Shown: piece after piece, positions 1 to 11,157 of the stretch
Numbering within the stretch: position 1 is the stretch's first letter
How the letters are laid out: the number at the start of each line of letters is the position of its first letter
Origin: Nicotiana tabacum
Taxonomy: Eukaryota; Streptophyta; Magnoliopsida; Solanales; Solanaceae
Direction: 5' to 3'
NCBI RefSeq assembly: GCF_000715075.1
Contig: NC_134095.1
Coordinates: forward strand, 57,036,419 to 57,100,418
Length of the DNA stretch: 64,000 nt
Translations under genes and position numbers: made by a program
The notes under the pieces: model-generated
What the model was told of the DNA's origin: nothing
The model's database searches: none
Seen by the model: only the letters and a program-made list of their open reading frames with translations

Positions 1-641
1 ATGAATATCATGATCAAGAAAGAGTGATGTTAAGTCTCTCTAGTTCCCCTAAGGAAAAGGAAATGCCTCAAAGAGTTGGCAAAACATGAGTCGATAAGAG
101 AAAATGGAGTGCTTAAGGAAAGATGAACCCGTTCTATCATAACATATCCAACCTTAGTCCAAAAGCCTTCATTACATTACGAAAAGGCCCTACGTGATTT
201 CAAGCCGAGTAAGCTTACATTAGTGGTGATCTACATGAGGGGCAAACCTATGGTACTTAGAGTCATACTTGCGACATTCTTTTGAGAGAGATGAGCGAAT
301 CTTTCACAAATCTTTGAATTGAGTGCTACATTCTTAAGCGAGATATGCTAAAGGAGAGTAGAGGAGGAGGAGTTTGGGATCCACAATGACCTACATGAAA
401 GAGCGAGCTTCCTTGATGAATAAAGTCAACTCTTGATGTTCAAGTGTCGCATTAAAACTATAGGTGCTTAAATTTTTAACTCGTTGCCTTGTTGATAATT
501 TATAAGTGTTGTGGGTAACTGTTGGTCCCAATTGATGTGTGATTGATGCATCTTTGATTAGCTGGAATAGCTCTTAACTTGTGGAGGTGGAAATTACCTT
601 ATTTGCTTGAGGACAAGCAAAAGCTTAAGTTTTGGGAGAGT
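1..641 (+). other. 3' internal tail of a gypsy-like LTR element
   Basis: No ORF of useful length is visible. The end of the stretch (601-641) reads GAGGACAAGCAAAAGC, then a purine run AAGTTTTGGGAGAG directly before TGATAAGTG. A purine tract abutting a TG terminus is the usual arrangement of polypurine tract and 3' LTR. The rest of the element lies left of the window. Assignment to Ty3/gypsy (Athila or Tat type) is inference from the look of this junction; no coding domain confirms it. Confidence 0.5.
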
Positions 642-833
642 TGATAAGTGGGAATTTTAACTACTTATTAGCATTTTTTAGCTTTCATTTTAGTCCAAAA
701 GCGTTTAATTGTGTTCCCAAAAACTTATGAAATATGCTTAATTGCAGAAATATTGGAAACTAAGCCAAGATAAAATCCAACTCAAAAAGGAATGATCTAA
801 ACTCAAGGACAAAAATAGACACATAAGCTCAAA

Positions 834-1175
834 GTGTGGACCGCATATTATCATCTGCGGCCACAGATTGTGAAGAAACTCATAGCAAAGACATGTGCAA
901 AGTGCGGGTCCGCACATGACATGTGCGGCCGCAGAAATTGGGCAAGAGCAAAAGTTCAGAGAACCTGCCTCCCAAGTTCAACAGAAGCACAATTATTGTG
1001 TGGCCGCAAAAGAAAAGCTACGCGGTCGCAGTCACATTTGTGCGATCCGCAGAAGAGCAATGTGCAGACCGCAGAAAGAGAGAAGTGCGGCCACATTTTA
1101 ATAATGCGGCCACAAGTTTCCAATCCTGTCAGGCTGAAGAAAAGTGCGGACCGCACATGGAATTGTGCGACTACA
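834..1175. repeat. CpG-rich palindrome array (TGCGGCCGCA-like) in U3
   Basis: About ten variants of TGCGGCCGCA, TGCGGACCGCA and GTGGCCGCA occur at irregular 25-45 base spacing, including a perfect NotI core at 924-933. Spacers are A-rich and unrelated. The stretch is open in several frames on both strands, but the products are dominated by repeats of the palindrome codons, so I do not treat them as genes. It sits just upstream of the LTR TATA box, where enhancer-like repeats are common in retrotransposons. Confidence 0.75.
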
Positions 1176-1217
1176 GAACCTCCAAAAGGGCATTTTTGTC
1201 CGAAAATTTCAGCATTG

Positions 1218-1226
1218 TATAAATAG
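1218..1226 (+). promoter_or_regulatory. LTR TATA box
   Basis: TATAAATAG, about 45 bases downstream of the palindrome array. It is the only good TATA box in this LTR and sets its transcriptional direction. Activity cannot be judged from sequence. Confidence 0.5.
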
Positions 1227-2107
1227 AAGAGTTTCACTTTCTTAGGTTAAATTTTGACATCAACAACTACAGTAGACGGTTTTCTTTACTCTCTTCAGTA
1301 GTTTTTGTTATTTTGAGCTTTTTGAATATTGATTTCATCATTTTAATTATTAATATAAGTTTAATTATCATTTCTTCTTCTATTTCTTTTATCTTAAGCA
1401 CGAGTAGCTAGATTTTCATTAGGGTTGTGACCCAACCCTAGAGTGTAATCTTAATGGGTGTTTGATTTATTGCTTGTTTATGGTTAGGTATTTATTATTT
1501 AGACGTGTTCTTGCTTTTAATTGTAGAATTAATGGTTGCAAACATTAGTTCATGCCTATTTGACTTGGTCTCTACTTAAGAAAGAGAGACTTAGTCTAGG
1601 AAAGCTTGACTAACAAGAAATTGTGTAATCAAGAGATTGATAGTCCCAATTAAAGGGTTGAACCTAGAGATAGTAAAACCCGACTTGAGCTTTGTATCAA
1701 CTGTTTTGTTTAATACCCATTTACACTTGAGAAAATCAAATTGGGCAAAATCACTTTCTGACCTAGAGATATTGAGTGGGTACTCAAGTGTTGATAGCTA
1801 TAATACATCTTAACTAATAAAACAAGCTTCAAAGTTTACAACCCGTTAAAAAAACACCTAGGTGAAGGTCATAGCCCTAGACCTCAACAACAAAAAAATG
1901 ATTTCATAGTTTCAATTCTTAGTTTGTAATCTTAGTTTAAATTAGACCTAGAAACAATCCAAGTTTGTGGAAGAGCAATTTGAGACAATTCAATCTCATA
2001 CACTATAATATATACCCTTAAATCTCATTCATAGCTCCCTATGAAAAATCGACCCCAACTCCTTATTGGGTATTATTATCGTATCGACCGTTTCATAACC
2101 TTAAATA

Positions 2108-3096
2108 AAGGTGTGACTTGGATGAGATCAAGTACTCCATGTTCATTAAGAGGATTCAACTACTGTATTTCTTATTGTCTATGTAGACAATATTATTCTT
2201 ACTAGGGACGATTCTCAAGAAATTACTACACTAAAGATGTTCTTGCATGACCAATTTAAAATCACAAACTTAGGGTTACTTAAATATTCTTTTGGGTGTT
2301 GAATTCTTATATGCTACATCTTAGGTACTTCTTCATCAGAAGAAGTTTATTTATGAGTTAATCACTGAATATGGTTGTTTTTCTTCTTCTGCTGTAACTT
2401 CTCCGCTTGAGCTATGTGCCAAACTAAAGTCTGATGTTGAAGAACTACTGCCCAAGCCGGAATCCTATATAAGTTTGGTTGAAAAATTAAATTTTCTCAC
2501 TCATATTAGATTGGATTTATGTTTTGTTATACAACACGTGAGTCCGTTTGCATATTTTAAGGTATCTGAAGGTACACCTGATATTGGAGTTTTTCTCAAC
2601 AATTCCTCTGACTTCTCGGTTCAAGCTTGTTGTGACAACGATTGAGCATGTTGCCCTGACTTTCGCCGATCAGTTTCTAATTTCTGTATCTCATTAGGAG
2701 GGATTTAATTATCAAGAAAGGTTGTGGTATCCTTGTCTTCTACTGAGGCTGAATATTGAGCCATGAGTAAATTAGTGGCTGAACTTGCATGGTTGGTGTG
2801 TTTGTTGGTAGACTTGGGGTTACATCTGTCAACTTCAATTCCTGTATATTGTGTTAATTTGACTATGCTTCACACTGCAATAAATCCTATTTTTCATGAG
2901 CGCGAGAAATATATAGAGGTTGATTGTCATTTCAGTCGAACCATGACCTTGTATCCCTACATTATGTTTCTAAATCTTCTCAACCTGCTGATATTTTTAC
3001 TAAGTGTTTGACACGTGGACATCACAGATTATTGCTTGGCAAGTTGGGAGTACTATCACCCTCCCACTTGGGGTTTGGGGGGGAGGGGGAGGGGGT
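2108..3096 (+). pseudogene. Decayed Copia pol: end of RT plus RNase H
   Basis: Translating in shifting frames recovers the second half of a Ty1/copia reverse transcriptase (a YVDN-like version of the YVDD box near 2180, then the FKI-NLG-LKY-GVE block) and the Copia RNase H (SLSSTEAEY near 2738-2758, then the DIFTKCL block near 2985-3011). Many stops and frameshifts break it and nothing N-terminal of RT is present. These blocks are diagnostic of Copia pol order (INT-RT-RNH). It is directly followed by a G-rich tract and an LTR, so it is the 3' half of an old element whose 5' half was lost. Confidence 0.8.
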
Positions 3097-3098
3097 AT

Positions 3099-3358
3099 TG
3101 AAGTTACCTGATCTCTAGTTACTTGGGCCTATTAATAGATAGTTAGATGTTGGCCCAATCGTATTTATTAGTCAATCCGGCCGAATCATTTTTTGTTTTG
3201 TATTTTCTAATTTTCCCCCAATATAAATAGTTACATTCAGATATTTTGTATTAAGCTTTGACAAAAAGAAAATAAGAAGTATCTCGATTTTTCTCTTTGC
3301 AACGTGTCCGACTAGTCAAGCGCTAGTCTCAATCTTCTTCGAGTTCTGCTCGGTTTCA
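3099..3358 (+). mobile_element. 3' LTR of the decayed Copia element
   Basis: A G-rich polypurine tract (about 3075-3096) precedes TGAAGTTACC at 3099. The matching terminus is TTTCA at 3358, giving TGAA/TTCA inverted ends and a 260-bp LTR, a normal size for Copia. No partner LTR and no target duplication are in the window. Confidence 0.6.
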
Positions 3359-4401
3359 CCAGTCTTAATAAAAACTTTGCCAAATACTTCAACTCTCTTA
3401 AAAATTAGAATTATTTTTAAAAAAAGAACTTTTGACATCTTAGAAAGAGGTTTGGCCAAACAGACTATCTTTCTTTTCCGAATTTTCTTTTTTAGGAGAA
3501 TGATGTTACAGATTTACAATGGGAAGAAGAATTACCTGAATACAATGAGACGTCCGGGCATACAAATACTTTTCTTGTTAGTCTAAATTATGCGATATAA
3601 ATTAATATAAACAGTAAGTACATACAAATTCTTTCCTACTATTTTTTTGTTTGAAGCAAATTGCAATCTATGCCACAGTTACGAACCTTACAGCTTTCCA
3701 GAAAGTAGTGTGAAATGGAGACGAGCATAAGATTCTTCATACTATAAGGAGTAAAGAATAATGATCTTTAGTTGCTCCTTTCCTGCAACCAGTTTCATCA
3801 TGATTATTTATATGACTTGAAATATTCAAAAATACGATATTGAGACCATCTCATAATTACTTAACCACTCTACAAATAAGTTACCAAAACGCGCTATAAA
3901 TGATTATGTTTTTGCCACTATTTAACTGCAATGTCTTTAAGTAGTAGTACTAGTATAGATGCTTAGTGAATTAATCATTAAGCTATAATTCTTCTCGACA
4001 ATTATTTCTTTCGGAAAAAAAAAAATTAACGTACTTCTATAATTCTATTAAATTAAATTCTAGTTCGGCGCAGCTCAACGTGACTCGTATCTCAAGTTGG
4101 CCCATATAGTGAATAAGTCGCTGGAGTCATTTGACAATTAATTCCATAAAAACCAAGTCTCTTCGTGGTACACATGGATCTAACTTCTAAGGAATAACTC
4201 TAGAAGGGAGCTTTTTAACCAAAAAAATGTTGAATTTCTCAACTTCCATAGTGTTAGTTAACAACCAATAACCTTTATTGGCTGTAGTTTCTTCTAGTGT
4301 CTTATAGATATTTATATATATGATTTTCTTGGAAGTTATATGCGCCTCAAAAGGGATGAATTGCATAAAAAGTATACGGTTCCAGTATTTATTTTGAAAT
4401 A

Positions 4402-4450
4402 TTAGATAAAAAGTATATGGTTACTATTTTGCTTCATGATCATGAAATAA
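4402..4450. repeat. Direct repeat, copy 1 (partner 5646-5694)
   Basis: The segment from TAGATAAAAAGTATATGG through CTTCATGATCATG recurs almost unchanged at 5646-5694, 1.24 kb away in the same orientation. Flanks differ. Its origin is unknown: filler copied during break repair or a fragment of a dispersed repeat. Confidence 0.8.
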
Positions 4451-5488
4451 AAAACAAAACGTAAAAAGTAATTATGTCTAGTGTAGTTTCATGTCATTTG
4501 AAATGTAATTATGTAAAATGTGGTAACTTGTTGTATTTTTTAATAGTACTTGAATTTCTGATAGGTATGTTAATATGTAAAAATTTCCTCTTACAAAATA
4601 AATTATCTTTTAGTAAAGTTTAATAGAGGTAGTCTCCATCAAACAAATTGAATTGAACTATCATGATTTTTTTTTTTTGGCTTTAAAGGCGATGAATTTA
4701 TTATTGAGCAGTAAAAGTTAGAGATAATTATTGTAGTACCGGACTAATCTTAACAAAATAATCCCAAGTAAGTCTTTGCGGAAAAATTAAGATGAAATGT
4801 TGTTTTTACAATTTACAACTAATAAGCTGTGTCCGGTAATGACTACTGAATAGTGATGCTGACAGACCAAAGAGTATTGGCCTTATCTTTGAACAATGAG
4901 AACGTATTCTTCGAAATTTGTCATTATATTTCAAATTATTTACTCGATAAGTTCCACTTTGCGTCATCTCAAAGAAGAACAAACTAGTTAAAGCATGTGG
5001 ACGTACTTGTCATTAATTATACAGCAGTATTATATTGTACGATAACGTAATGGTGATTCATGGTGCAAATACCACAAAACTATATAATAGAGATATATAT
5101 CTACCCTTATTTAGAGGTCTCGGACTCGCGAATAGAGAAATTTCTGGTAAAAAATATATTTTTCTTTAATTGGCATTTGTCACTACACTATGAATGGTTA
5201 AACCAAAACAAAAACAAAAAAAAGATTCATTGTGAAAATTAAATGTAAGCTACCAATATCATGTTTTTCTTTCTTCTTAATCTTTTTTCACATTATTGGC
5301 AAGTAGAGAATGTCATTTATAAAATAGGTTAAGTGGACAACTCAGCCAACATCATGTAATTACTACCTTTGCCTATTTAAAGGGATCTTCTTTCTAATTA
5401 ACTTTTTTTTTCTGATAGGAAAGTCTACGGTGGGTAGAGGGGAATAATGAACATGAGAGAATCAAAAGATAGCACCTCCAGAGTTACC

Positions 5489-5501
<13 letters not shown>

Positions 5502-5536
<35 letters not shown>
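5502..5536. repeat. TA dinucleotide microsatellite
   Basis: A pure run of about 17 TA units, preceded by a short AACAACAACA tract. Shorter TA runs lie near 5706-5719. Confidence 0.95.
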
Positions 5537-5537
<1 letters not shown>

Positions 5538-5645
5538 TAGGAGTACTATATACTTCCAAACTGATTAAGAAATCCCTAAATTATTTTTGCAAGAATAATT
5601 TCTCACAAGAACAATAAAATACACTTTCATATATTTCATATACAC

Positions 5646-5694
5646 TAGATAAAAAGTATATGGTTACTATTTTGCTTCATGATCATGTAATAAA
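5646..5694. repeat. Direct repeat, copy 2 (partner 4402-4450)
   Basis: Same segment as 4402-4450, differing mainly at the end (ATCATGTAATAAAA against ATCATGAAATAAAA). A second, shorter repeat (AATAAAATACACTTTCATAT) occurs at about 5614 and again just after this copy at about 5690, so the locus has been patched with locally copied sequence. Confidence 0.8.
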
Positions 5695-6289
5695 ATACAC
5701 TTTCATATATATATATATGCTTAAATGCTTAAATAATTAAAAAGTCTAGAATAAGATTATGAAACACATTAAAGTGGCATAATTTATTGAATTGGGATTT
5801 GGGCCTAACCTATTGGTAATGACTCCTGAATCAACCAAAAACAAACGATATCATCTTAATGGAAACTAAAATAATACTTTACATATATTGTGTTAAAATC
5901 ATGTTTTCGGCTGGGGAAAAGGGAAAAACAAGTTATAAAAATAATAAGACAAAGCAAGTATATATAAAACCAATCCATTATATGTTGCTTCATAAAGCTT
6001 TTATAAAAAGCCTCTTCAAAAGTTTATAATATCCTCTTAGCTTCTTCAATATAATTACGGAAAAAACTGGAGTGAGTTGATGAATGCTTCGCCAAAAATA
6101 TGCTTTTTCTAGCCGAAAGATTTTTCTCGAATCAAATTCTTATGAGCAGACATGAAGCTTATCGAAAATTACATCATGGGGACAAGTTAAAAATTGTCAT
6201 AAATAGTTTACAAGTAAGTGAGAGGTTAAAATGCATTATGAAGATTTGACTTAGGTGTACAACTTTAGACCTTAATTAACCATATTTTA

Positions 6290-6452
6290 TTTTTGGCGGT
6301 ATAGCTAGGATCCCTCCTCTTTACTTAGATGTTTTGAATTTGACTCCCGGAGATGAAAAATATCGTGGTAAGGAGTATTTCCCTCATTAATGGTTGTATA
6401 TAGTGCGAATCAGCATAAATTGAGGCCTTAATACCGAGCATGAAAGAAACAA
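6290..6452 (+). mobile_element. Degenerate TS-type SINE
   Basis: A tRNA-like head (GGCGGTATAGCTAGGATCCC, then a B-box-like TTTGAATTTGACTCC near 6332-6346) is followed by a body matching the layout I recall for the tobacco TS SINE: GATGAAAAATATCGTGGTA, a TTTCCCTCATTAATGG segment, GTGCGAATCAGCAT, then ACCGAGCATGAAAGAAAC. It is heavily mutated and has no clean poly-T tail or target duplication. Family assignment is from memory. Confidence 0.5.
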
Positions 6453-6932
6453 TAATTGTATACCTTCTAGAAGCCGCTAATTAATGAGCCGAACAAAGTA
6501 AAGAACTTAGACATGTATCAATAATTGAAGCCCCAAAAATTGATTTAATTAGTGATGTTATAACTAATAATAATGCCGTTTTTGATTTACATGTTCTAAA
6601 GCTTAACTGGTTGGCTTGGAAGTGACTAAAGTAAAAAGTAACATGTTTCACACAAATACAAAGTTAAAAAAGAATCATGACATGGGAAGAATGTGTTAAT
6701 GATGATTTTAGAAGATTTTGTGCTTTTGAAGAACCTTGCTATTATTTCCGTACTTCTTAAATTCAACAAAACAAGGCCAAAATAATGAAGAAAATTGTGC
6801 TACGGTAAAAATAAAAAGATGGAGAGAGGGGGGTAGCGGGGGGGAGGGGGTTCCAAGGCAATTCATTAACAAAATTAATGTAATGGTGAAACAAGATAAC
6901 TAATCTATATTCGATCTTATCTATAGAAAAAA

Positions 6933-7881
6933 CGGAAGAGGGCCAAAACTGGCCCTAACGTATTCACTTAAGTTTAAAAATACCCTCCGTCCACCTATTT
7001 TGTAAAAATTACCCTTGCCGTTAAAAATTTGGCTCATTCATGCCCTTATTTCGTAAGACGGACATTTGCTGAAACAAAAAAATTATTTTATTATATATGA
7101 CGTGGCAATTGCGTATTGGTCAAAATTAAAAATCTAATTCTAACACATATCTTATCTATATATAACCCAACAATGATCCATCTTAGTCGTTCCAACCCAT
7201 TAAACTCCTTTTTGTCCCTCAACCACTCGATTCCATACCCAACTCAAGATCCAATCGTTATTTAGGTTTCATTAGTTAAAATTTCATGTTTTTCTTTTTT
7301 GGTCCCTTTCCTTGTTCATCTTCCCCAGCTTAATCATCGCCTACACTTTCCCAACCAAATCAATACCGATGAACTGTGAAGCTAATCATATGATTTCAAT
7401 TAACTCTTAAAAGCTACATGGTGGCACAACAAATATAACGTTGGCAGAAAGATAACTTATTAAACCATAAAATCTTATAATTATTAATTTAATTTCAAAG
7501 TATACCCGATTTCACTCAAAAAATTGATTTAACAAAAAATGTTAATTTAAAAATTAAACTATGGCCGAAAAATCTGAGACGGAGAGGGAGATCTGTGGGT
7601 ATTGAAGGGTGAAAATCTGAGACGGAGTAGGCTAATAAGTGGATATGGGGTGAGGTTTTAATTTAAGCCAATAGGAAATTAACACATAATAAATAATAAA
7701 GTTTTTTCTTAATTAAAATAGGGCCGTTAGTTTTTAGGGTATGAGTGTGCCGAAAAGTTGACGTTAGGGGCATGAATGGGCCATATTTTTAACGGTGACC
7801 ACAATTTTTACAAAATTGGTGGACGGATGGTATTTTTTAAACTTAAGCAAATAGGTGAGGGGCAGTTTTGGTCCTTTTCCG
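6933..7881. mobile_element. Mutator-type MITE with perfect 9-bp target duplication
   Basis: Long inverted ends: the left starts CGGAAGAGGGCCAAAACTGG and the right, reversed, starts CGGAAAAGGACCAAAACTGC. Similarity continues for about 120 bases, including matching CTTAAGTTTAAAAA and CCGTCCACC blocks. The flanks are a perfect 9-bp duplication, TAGAAAAAA at 6924-6932 and 7882-7890. Nine-bp duplications with long TIRs are characteristic of Mutator-like elements. The 949-bp element has no transposase ORF, so it is non-autonomous. Confidence 0.85.
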
Positions 7882-7890
7882 TAGAAAAAA

Positions 7891-9688
7891 TCCTTTGTAG
7901 TTTGAATAGTACTAATGTAAGGTTTTAATATTCCAAATAAGTCTTTCTTTCCGACCAAAAAAAAGTGCTTGTACTAATAGTTTTTCTTTTTCATCTTATG
8001 TGATAGGACAAAGGGTCCAATTCTTACCATTCTTTTTCTGATCAATATGAGGTAACTTCAAATCCTCCTTTAGATGGACCTACTATTAGGTTGATATTCA
8101 AGTAAAATAAACTTATCCCATCTAATTTTCAAAATTGTAAGCATAAATTTCGATTAAAGTTGTTTTCACTATCTTTAGAAATCAAAATTTTGATTAACCT
8201 AAAGTAGCAATAATCTGAGAAAACAGTTGATGATTCAGACTCCCATAATCTAGTGTTAGTTATTCTGTATTCAAACCAGAAAAATAGATAAGTAAATAAA
8301 GCATTAGTTTAATAAATAAAAAATAGAAAATTTCGAGTCCACAAGTTTCTTGTGTACCCTTAAAGAATTTAATCCTTTCACAGTGCCCAAAGTTTCGGAT
8401 TAATTTCTCTAAGGGTAGAATGAAATAACTATAATGTGATAGCGACACTACAAATTACAGAACTTCGGCAAACTCAAATGTGGGATTTGCTTGAAAATCA
8501 ATGCAAAAAGAGAGGAAAGAGTTTTTAGATTTTCGGCGGTTCACGAATTTATTAAACTTTTGTGCAAAGAAAACCGTGAAGCAGCACTTCTTCTGTCTCT
8601 TTTAAGAGTTAGAAAATGTGCTCCTCTATATAAGTGCAAGAATTTTCTTTCTATTTTCCGATGAGGGACAAAGTGCCTTAGTAAAAGTAACATTTCAAAT
8701 TTTTTGTTTCCCTTTAAATCTTTTTCCCATTCACACCTGTTTATTTTAATTAGATAAAACCCCAACATCTAGAAAGCAAATTTTTTTTTTCCCCAATCGT
8801 GGATTGATTCAATGAATTCAATGATGCGAAATGAAATATTTAGATCGTGCGCATGCCAATTATTCTTTTCTTTCCAATTAAAGAGGCGATGTTTGTTCAC
8901 ATAAAAAGTTCAGTTTCCTACTAATCCTCGTACACTTTTATTCTGCTGTCACTTTTATTTAGTGTTTTAAAGTTAAATAATAACTTGTGAATAGGCGATG
9001 GTGACCGATTAAACTCCAAGAAATTTTTTAGAGGTGGGTCCAAAAAATCTAATTGATTACAGTTCGATACCTTAGTGTGTTCCAATTCACATTTCACACA
9101 CATATTACACATTATTTCCAGTAATTATGGCACAAAACCTTGACGGTTCCAGCGTTTTGCATAATTGTCTTGTTATGGAATGAAGCAGTTTGTGCATAAT
9201 AAGAAATACGTAATAAATAGCTTGACCTTGTATATTTTCGAATTGAAATAGCTGCTAGCCTGAAAAATTGGAAGCAAATCGGATGAGTGACAATAATGAA
9301 ATAGGAAGCCCCCATTAAGGGGAATGAGTTTGATACAGGAGTGTCAAATATGCGAGTCAGATAGAATTGGGCGGATTAAAATGGGATGAATCAATAGATT
9401 TGAGGGCTAATGATCCCCCTTTCCTTCTTCAAATATTATTTGCGCTAATAAGGGTTTGATAAAGATATGTTAAACAGTGAAGTGATGACCCATACTCAAT
9501 CCAAACATTTTGACCAAGTTTTAATTTATTTCTGAGTTTTCTTATAATTTGCTTAGTTATCAAACAAAGTTAATAAATTTTTTCTTTGTTATGTCTTTAT
9601 CTAGCATATCAAACAAACAAAAGGCAGTTTTAAAAAGAATGGCAAGTTTTCTTAGTTAAAAGAGCACGGTCTAGTCAGTTTTCGGACT
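7891..9688. other. Gene-free stretch with homology to 23100-23600
   Basis: No credible coding region. Blocks here resemble the DNA upstream of the small ORF at 24563: 8066-8095 (GACCTACTATTAGG against CACCTACTGTTAGG near 23132) and 8801-8888 (GGATTGATTCAATGAATT, GATG-GAAATGAAAT and TTCCAATTAAAGAG, matching 23458-23572). A further block, GATGGTGACCGAT near 8997, recurs at 16418. This reads as an old, diverged duplication of a low-copy promoter or intergenic region, without its coding part. Confidence 0.5.
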
Positions 9689-10061
9689 GGTCATTTAAAA
9701 ATAGTCAGCATTTACCAAGTCAATGAAAATAGCCACTATTTTGCTGCAACAGAGACCAGTCCAGCATAATATGCTGGAGCTCAGTGCACCTGCGTATGAA
9801 CTTCCAGCATATTATGTTGGACCGGTATACTTTGCTGGCTCCAGTAAAATATACTGGAGAGTGGAACACCGATGCTCCAAACTCCAGTATATTATGCTGG
9901 ACCGGAATATTATACTGGAACTCCAGTATATTAGACTGGTCCAGTAAATTATGCTGGAGTATTTTTCCGGATTTTGAACAATGTTTTCGTTCAGATCTAT
10001 CTTTACATAAAAAGTGGTTAAATTTCAATTACTTTTGAAACTGGACTATTTTTGAACGACC
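9689..10061. mobile_element. Foldback MITE rich in CCAGTATATTATGCTGG palindromes
   Basis: Imperfect inverted ends: GGTCATTTAAAAATAGTC at 9689 and, reversed, GGTCGTTCAAAAATAGTC at 10061. The interior (about 9758-9958) is a chain of palindromes such as CCAGCATAATATGCTGG, CCAGTATATTATGCTGG and CCAGTAAAATATACTGG joined by short spacers. Open frames here are by-products of the repeats. No target duplication was found. Confidence 0.7.
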
Positions 10062-10435
10062 ACTTGTAAATTTAGCTATTTTTGAATTTCTCCCATTTTC
10101 TTACGAGTCAATTTGGGTTGCATATTTAGCCCAAATCAGCTCAATTTTTAGATCGGGTGACTTGGGCTATGCTAAAATTGGCCCGTCATAAAGAAAACAC
10201 TTTTAGATAGCTTTTGCCATAAATGCTCTCATTAACGATAAAATAAAAAATTTAAAACTAAAATATTTTCAAAGATAAATATATGTTTACATGATGTAAT
10301 TAGATGCCATAAAAAGTGTAGCCGTGTAGAGAATTAACTTTATCTAAATCTTTCATTCATTTCTTTACAATCACGATGTTTAAAAAGGAAAATGAAGAAT
10401 AATCATTCTTACACTATATTAATCTTCGTACAATT
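10062..10435. other. AT-rich flank with no feature seen
   Basis: Between the foldback MITE and element A. No ORF, repeat pair or LTR was recognised. Confidence 0.6.
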
Positions 10436-11124
10436 TGTTGGTATTATTTATAATGCAAAGTCAAAGATTTCTTTTTGAAAATCCATTTACAACCAATAGC
10501 CATGGGTCTTTTTATTTTACTAGTATCCTACATACTTCTAAGTGGCAATACTCTTAAATAATTGGTACATAGCAAGAGTTTTTACATGTGGTATTGATTT
10601 AAAAAATTTGTTTGACAAATGGTCTTGCTAAGCCAAGTTGTCATCTTGCATGACATGTGTTGTCATCTTGCATGAAAGAAAATTGACAAGTAAGTCATGC
10701 GTCATCTTGCATGAAAGGAAATTGACAAGTAAGCAAGACACTTGTCATGAAACTAAACTCATTTTCATGCTATAAATAGGATGATCATTAGCCATCATAT
10801 TCACTCAATTCTTAACCAAGAATTCATCTAGATAATCATTACTTTCTTCCTAGTCTTCTTTGTGAATTATCCAGCACATAAAATACCTTCATCTTCTCTT
10901 CTTTCCTGGCAACTGTTTTGTGCAAATTCTAAACTTTCAGTCACGAGTGCACGTGTTTGGAGGTGCTGTAGAACCTTGGGGAGCGACCGATCTTAACGAT
11001 TTGCATCCAATCGGGCCGAAATTTCTTTCAAGGCAGTGGCTTGCCATGACACGGTATTTTTGATAAGTTGTAGTCTTCTTTCCTTTTTGTTCTTAGTCAA
11101 TATTATCTACTCATTTTCCTTACA
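10436..11124 (+). repeat. 5' LTR of element A
   Basis: 689 bp, TGTTGG...TTACA. U3 contains a short direct repeat built on GTCATCTTGCATGAAAG (about 10640-10730, three copies) just upstream of the TATA box. The 3' LTR is 676 bp, partly because this repeat region is shorter there. Confidence 0.85.
10771..10780 (+). promoter_or_regulatory. TATA box in the 5' LTR of A
   Basis: TATAAATAGG. The corresponding position in the 3' LTR (about 16002) has decayed to GATAAATATG, so only the 5' copy keeps a good TATA box. Confidence 0.55.
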
Positions 11125-11157
11125 ATTTGAAAGCGATTTCGCATATAATATTGACTA

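Larger units (their letters stand above)
642..2100 (+). mobile_element. LTR of a gypsy-like element, right end approximate
   Basis: The LTR starts with TGATAAGTGG right after a purine tract. It contains a CpG-rich palindrome array (834-1175) followed closely by a TATA box (1218-1226), which fits U3 followed by R-U5 and gives the + orientation. The right end is not sharply defined: Copia-derived coding remnants begin by about 2108, so the boundary is set just before them. No second LTR and no target duplication are visible, so this may be a 3' LTR with the Copia remnant abutting it or a remnant of a longer nest. Confidence 0.5.
3359..6289. other. Gene-free AT-rich stretch
   Basis: No credible coding region: the longest open stretches are about 60-70 codons, low-complexity and without domain-like content. 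It holds a TA microsatellite, one direct repeat of about 45 bases and several poly-A/T runs (described separately). No TIR pair or LTR was recognised here. Confidence 0.6.

Noticed and set aside
834..1237. Overlapping open frames of 68-130 codons on both strands
   Set aside because: They exist because of the CpG palindrome array; products are repeat-driven, without domain content, and lie in LTR U3.
2763..3118. Two overlapping 64-82 codon frames as a small membrane protein gene
   Set aside because: They are pieces of Copia RNase H in two frames; the DIFTKCL block identifies them.
7764..7958. 64-codon minus-strand frame at the end of the Mutator-type MITE
   Set aside because: It spans the TIR and crosses the target duplication into flanking DNA, so it is accidental.
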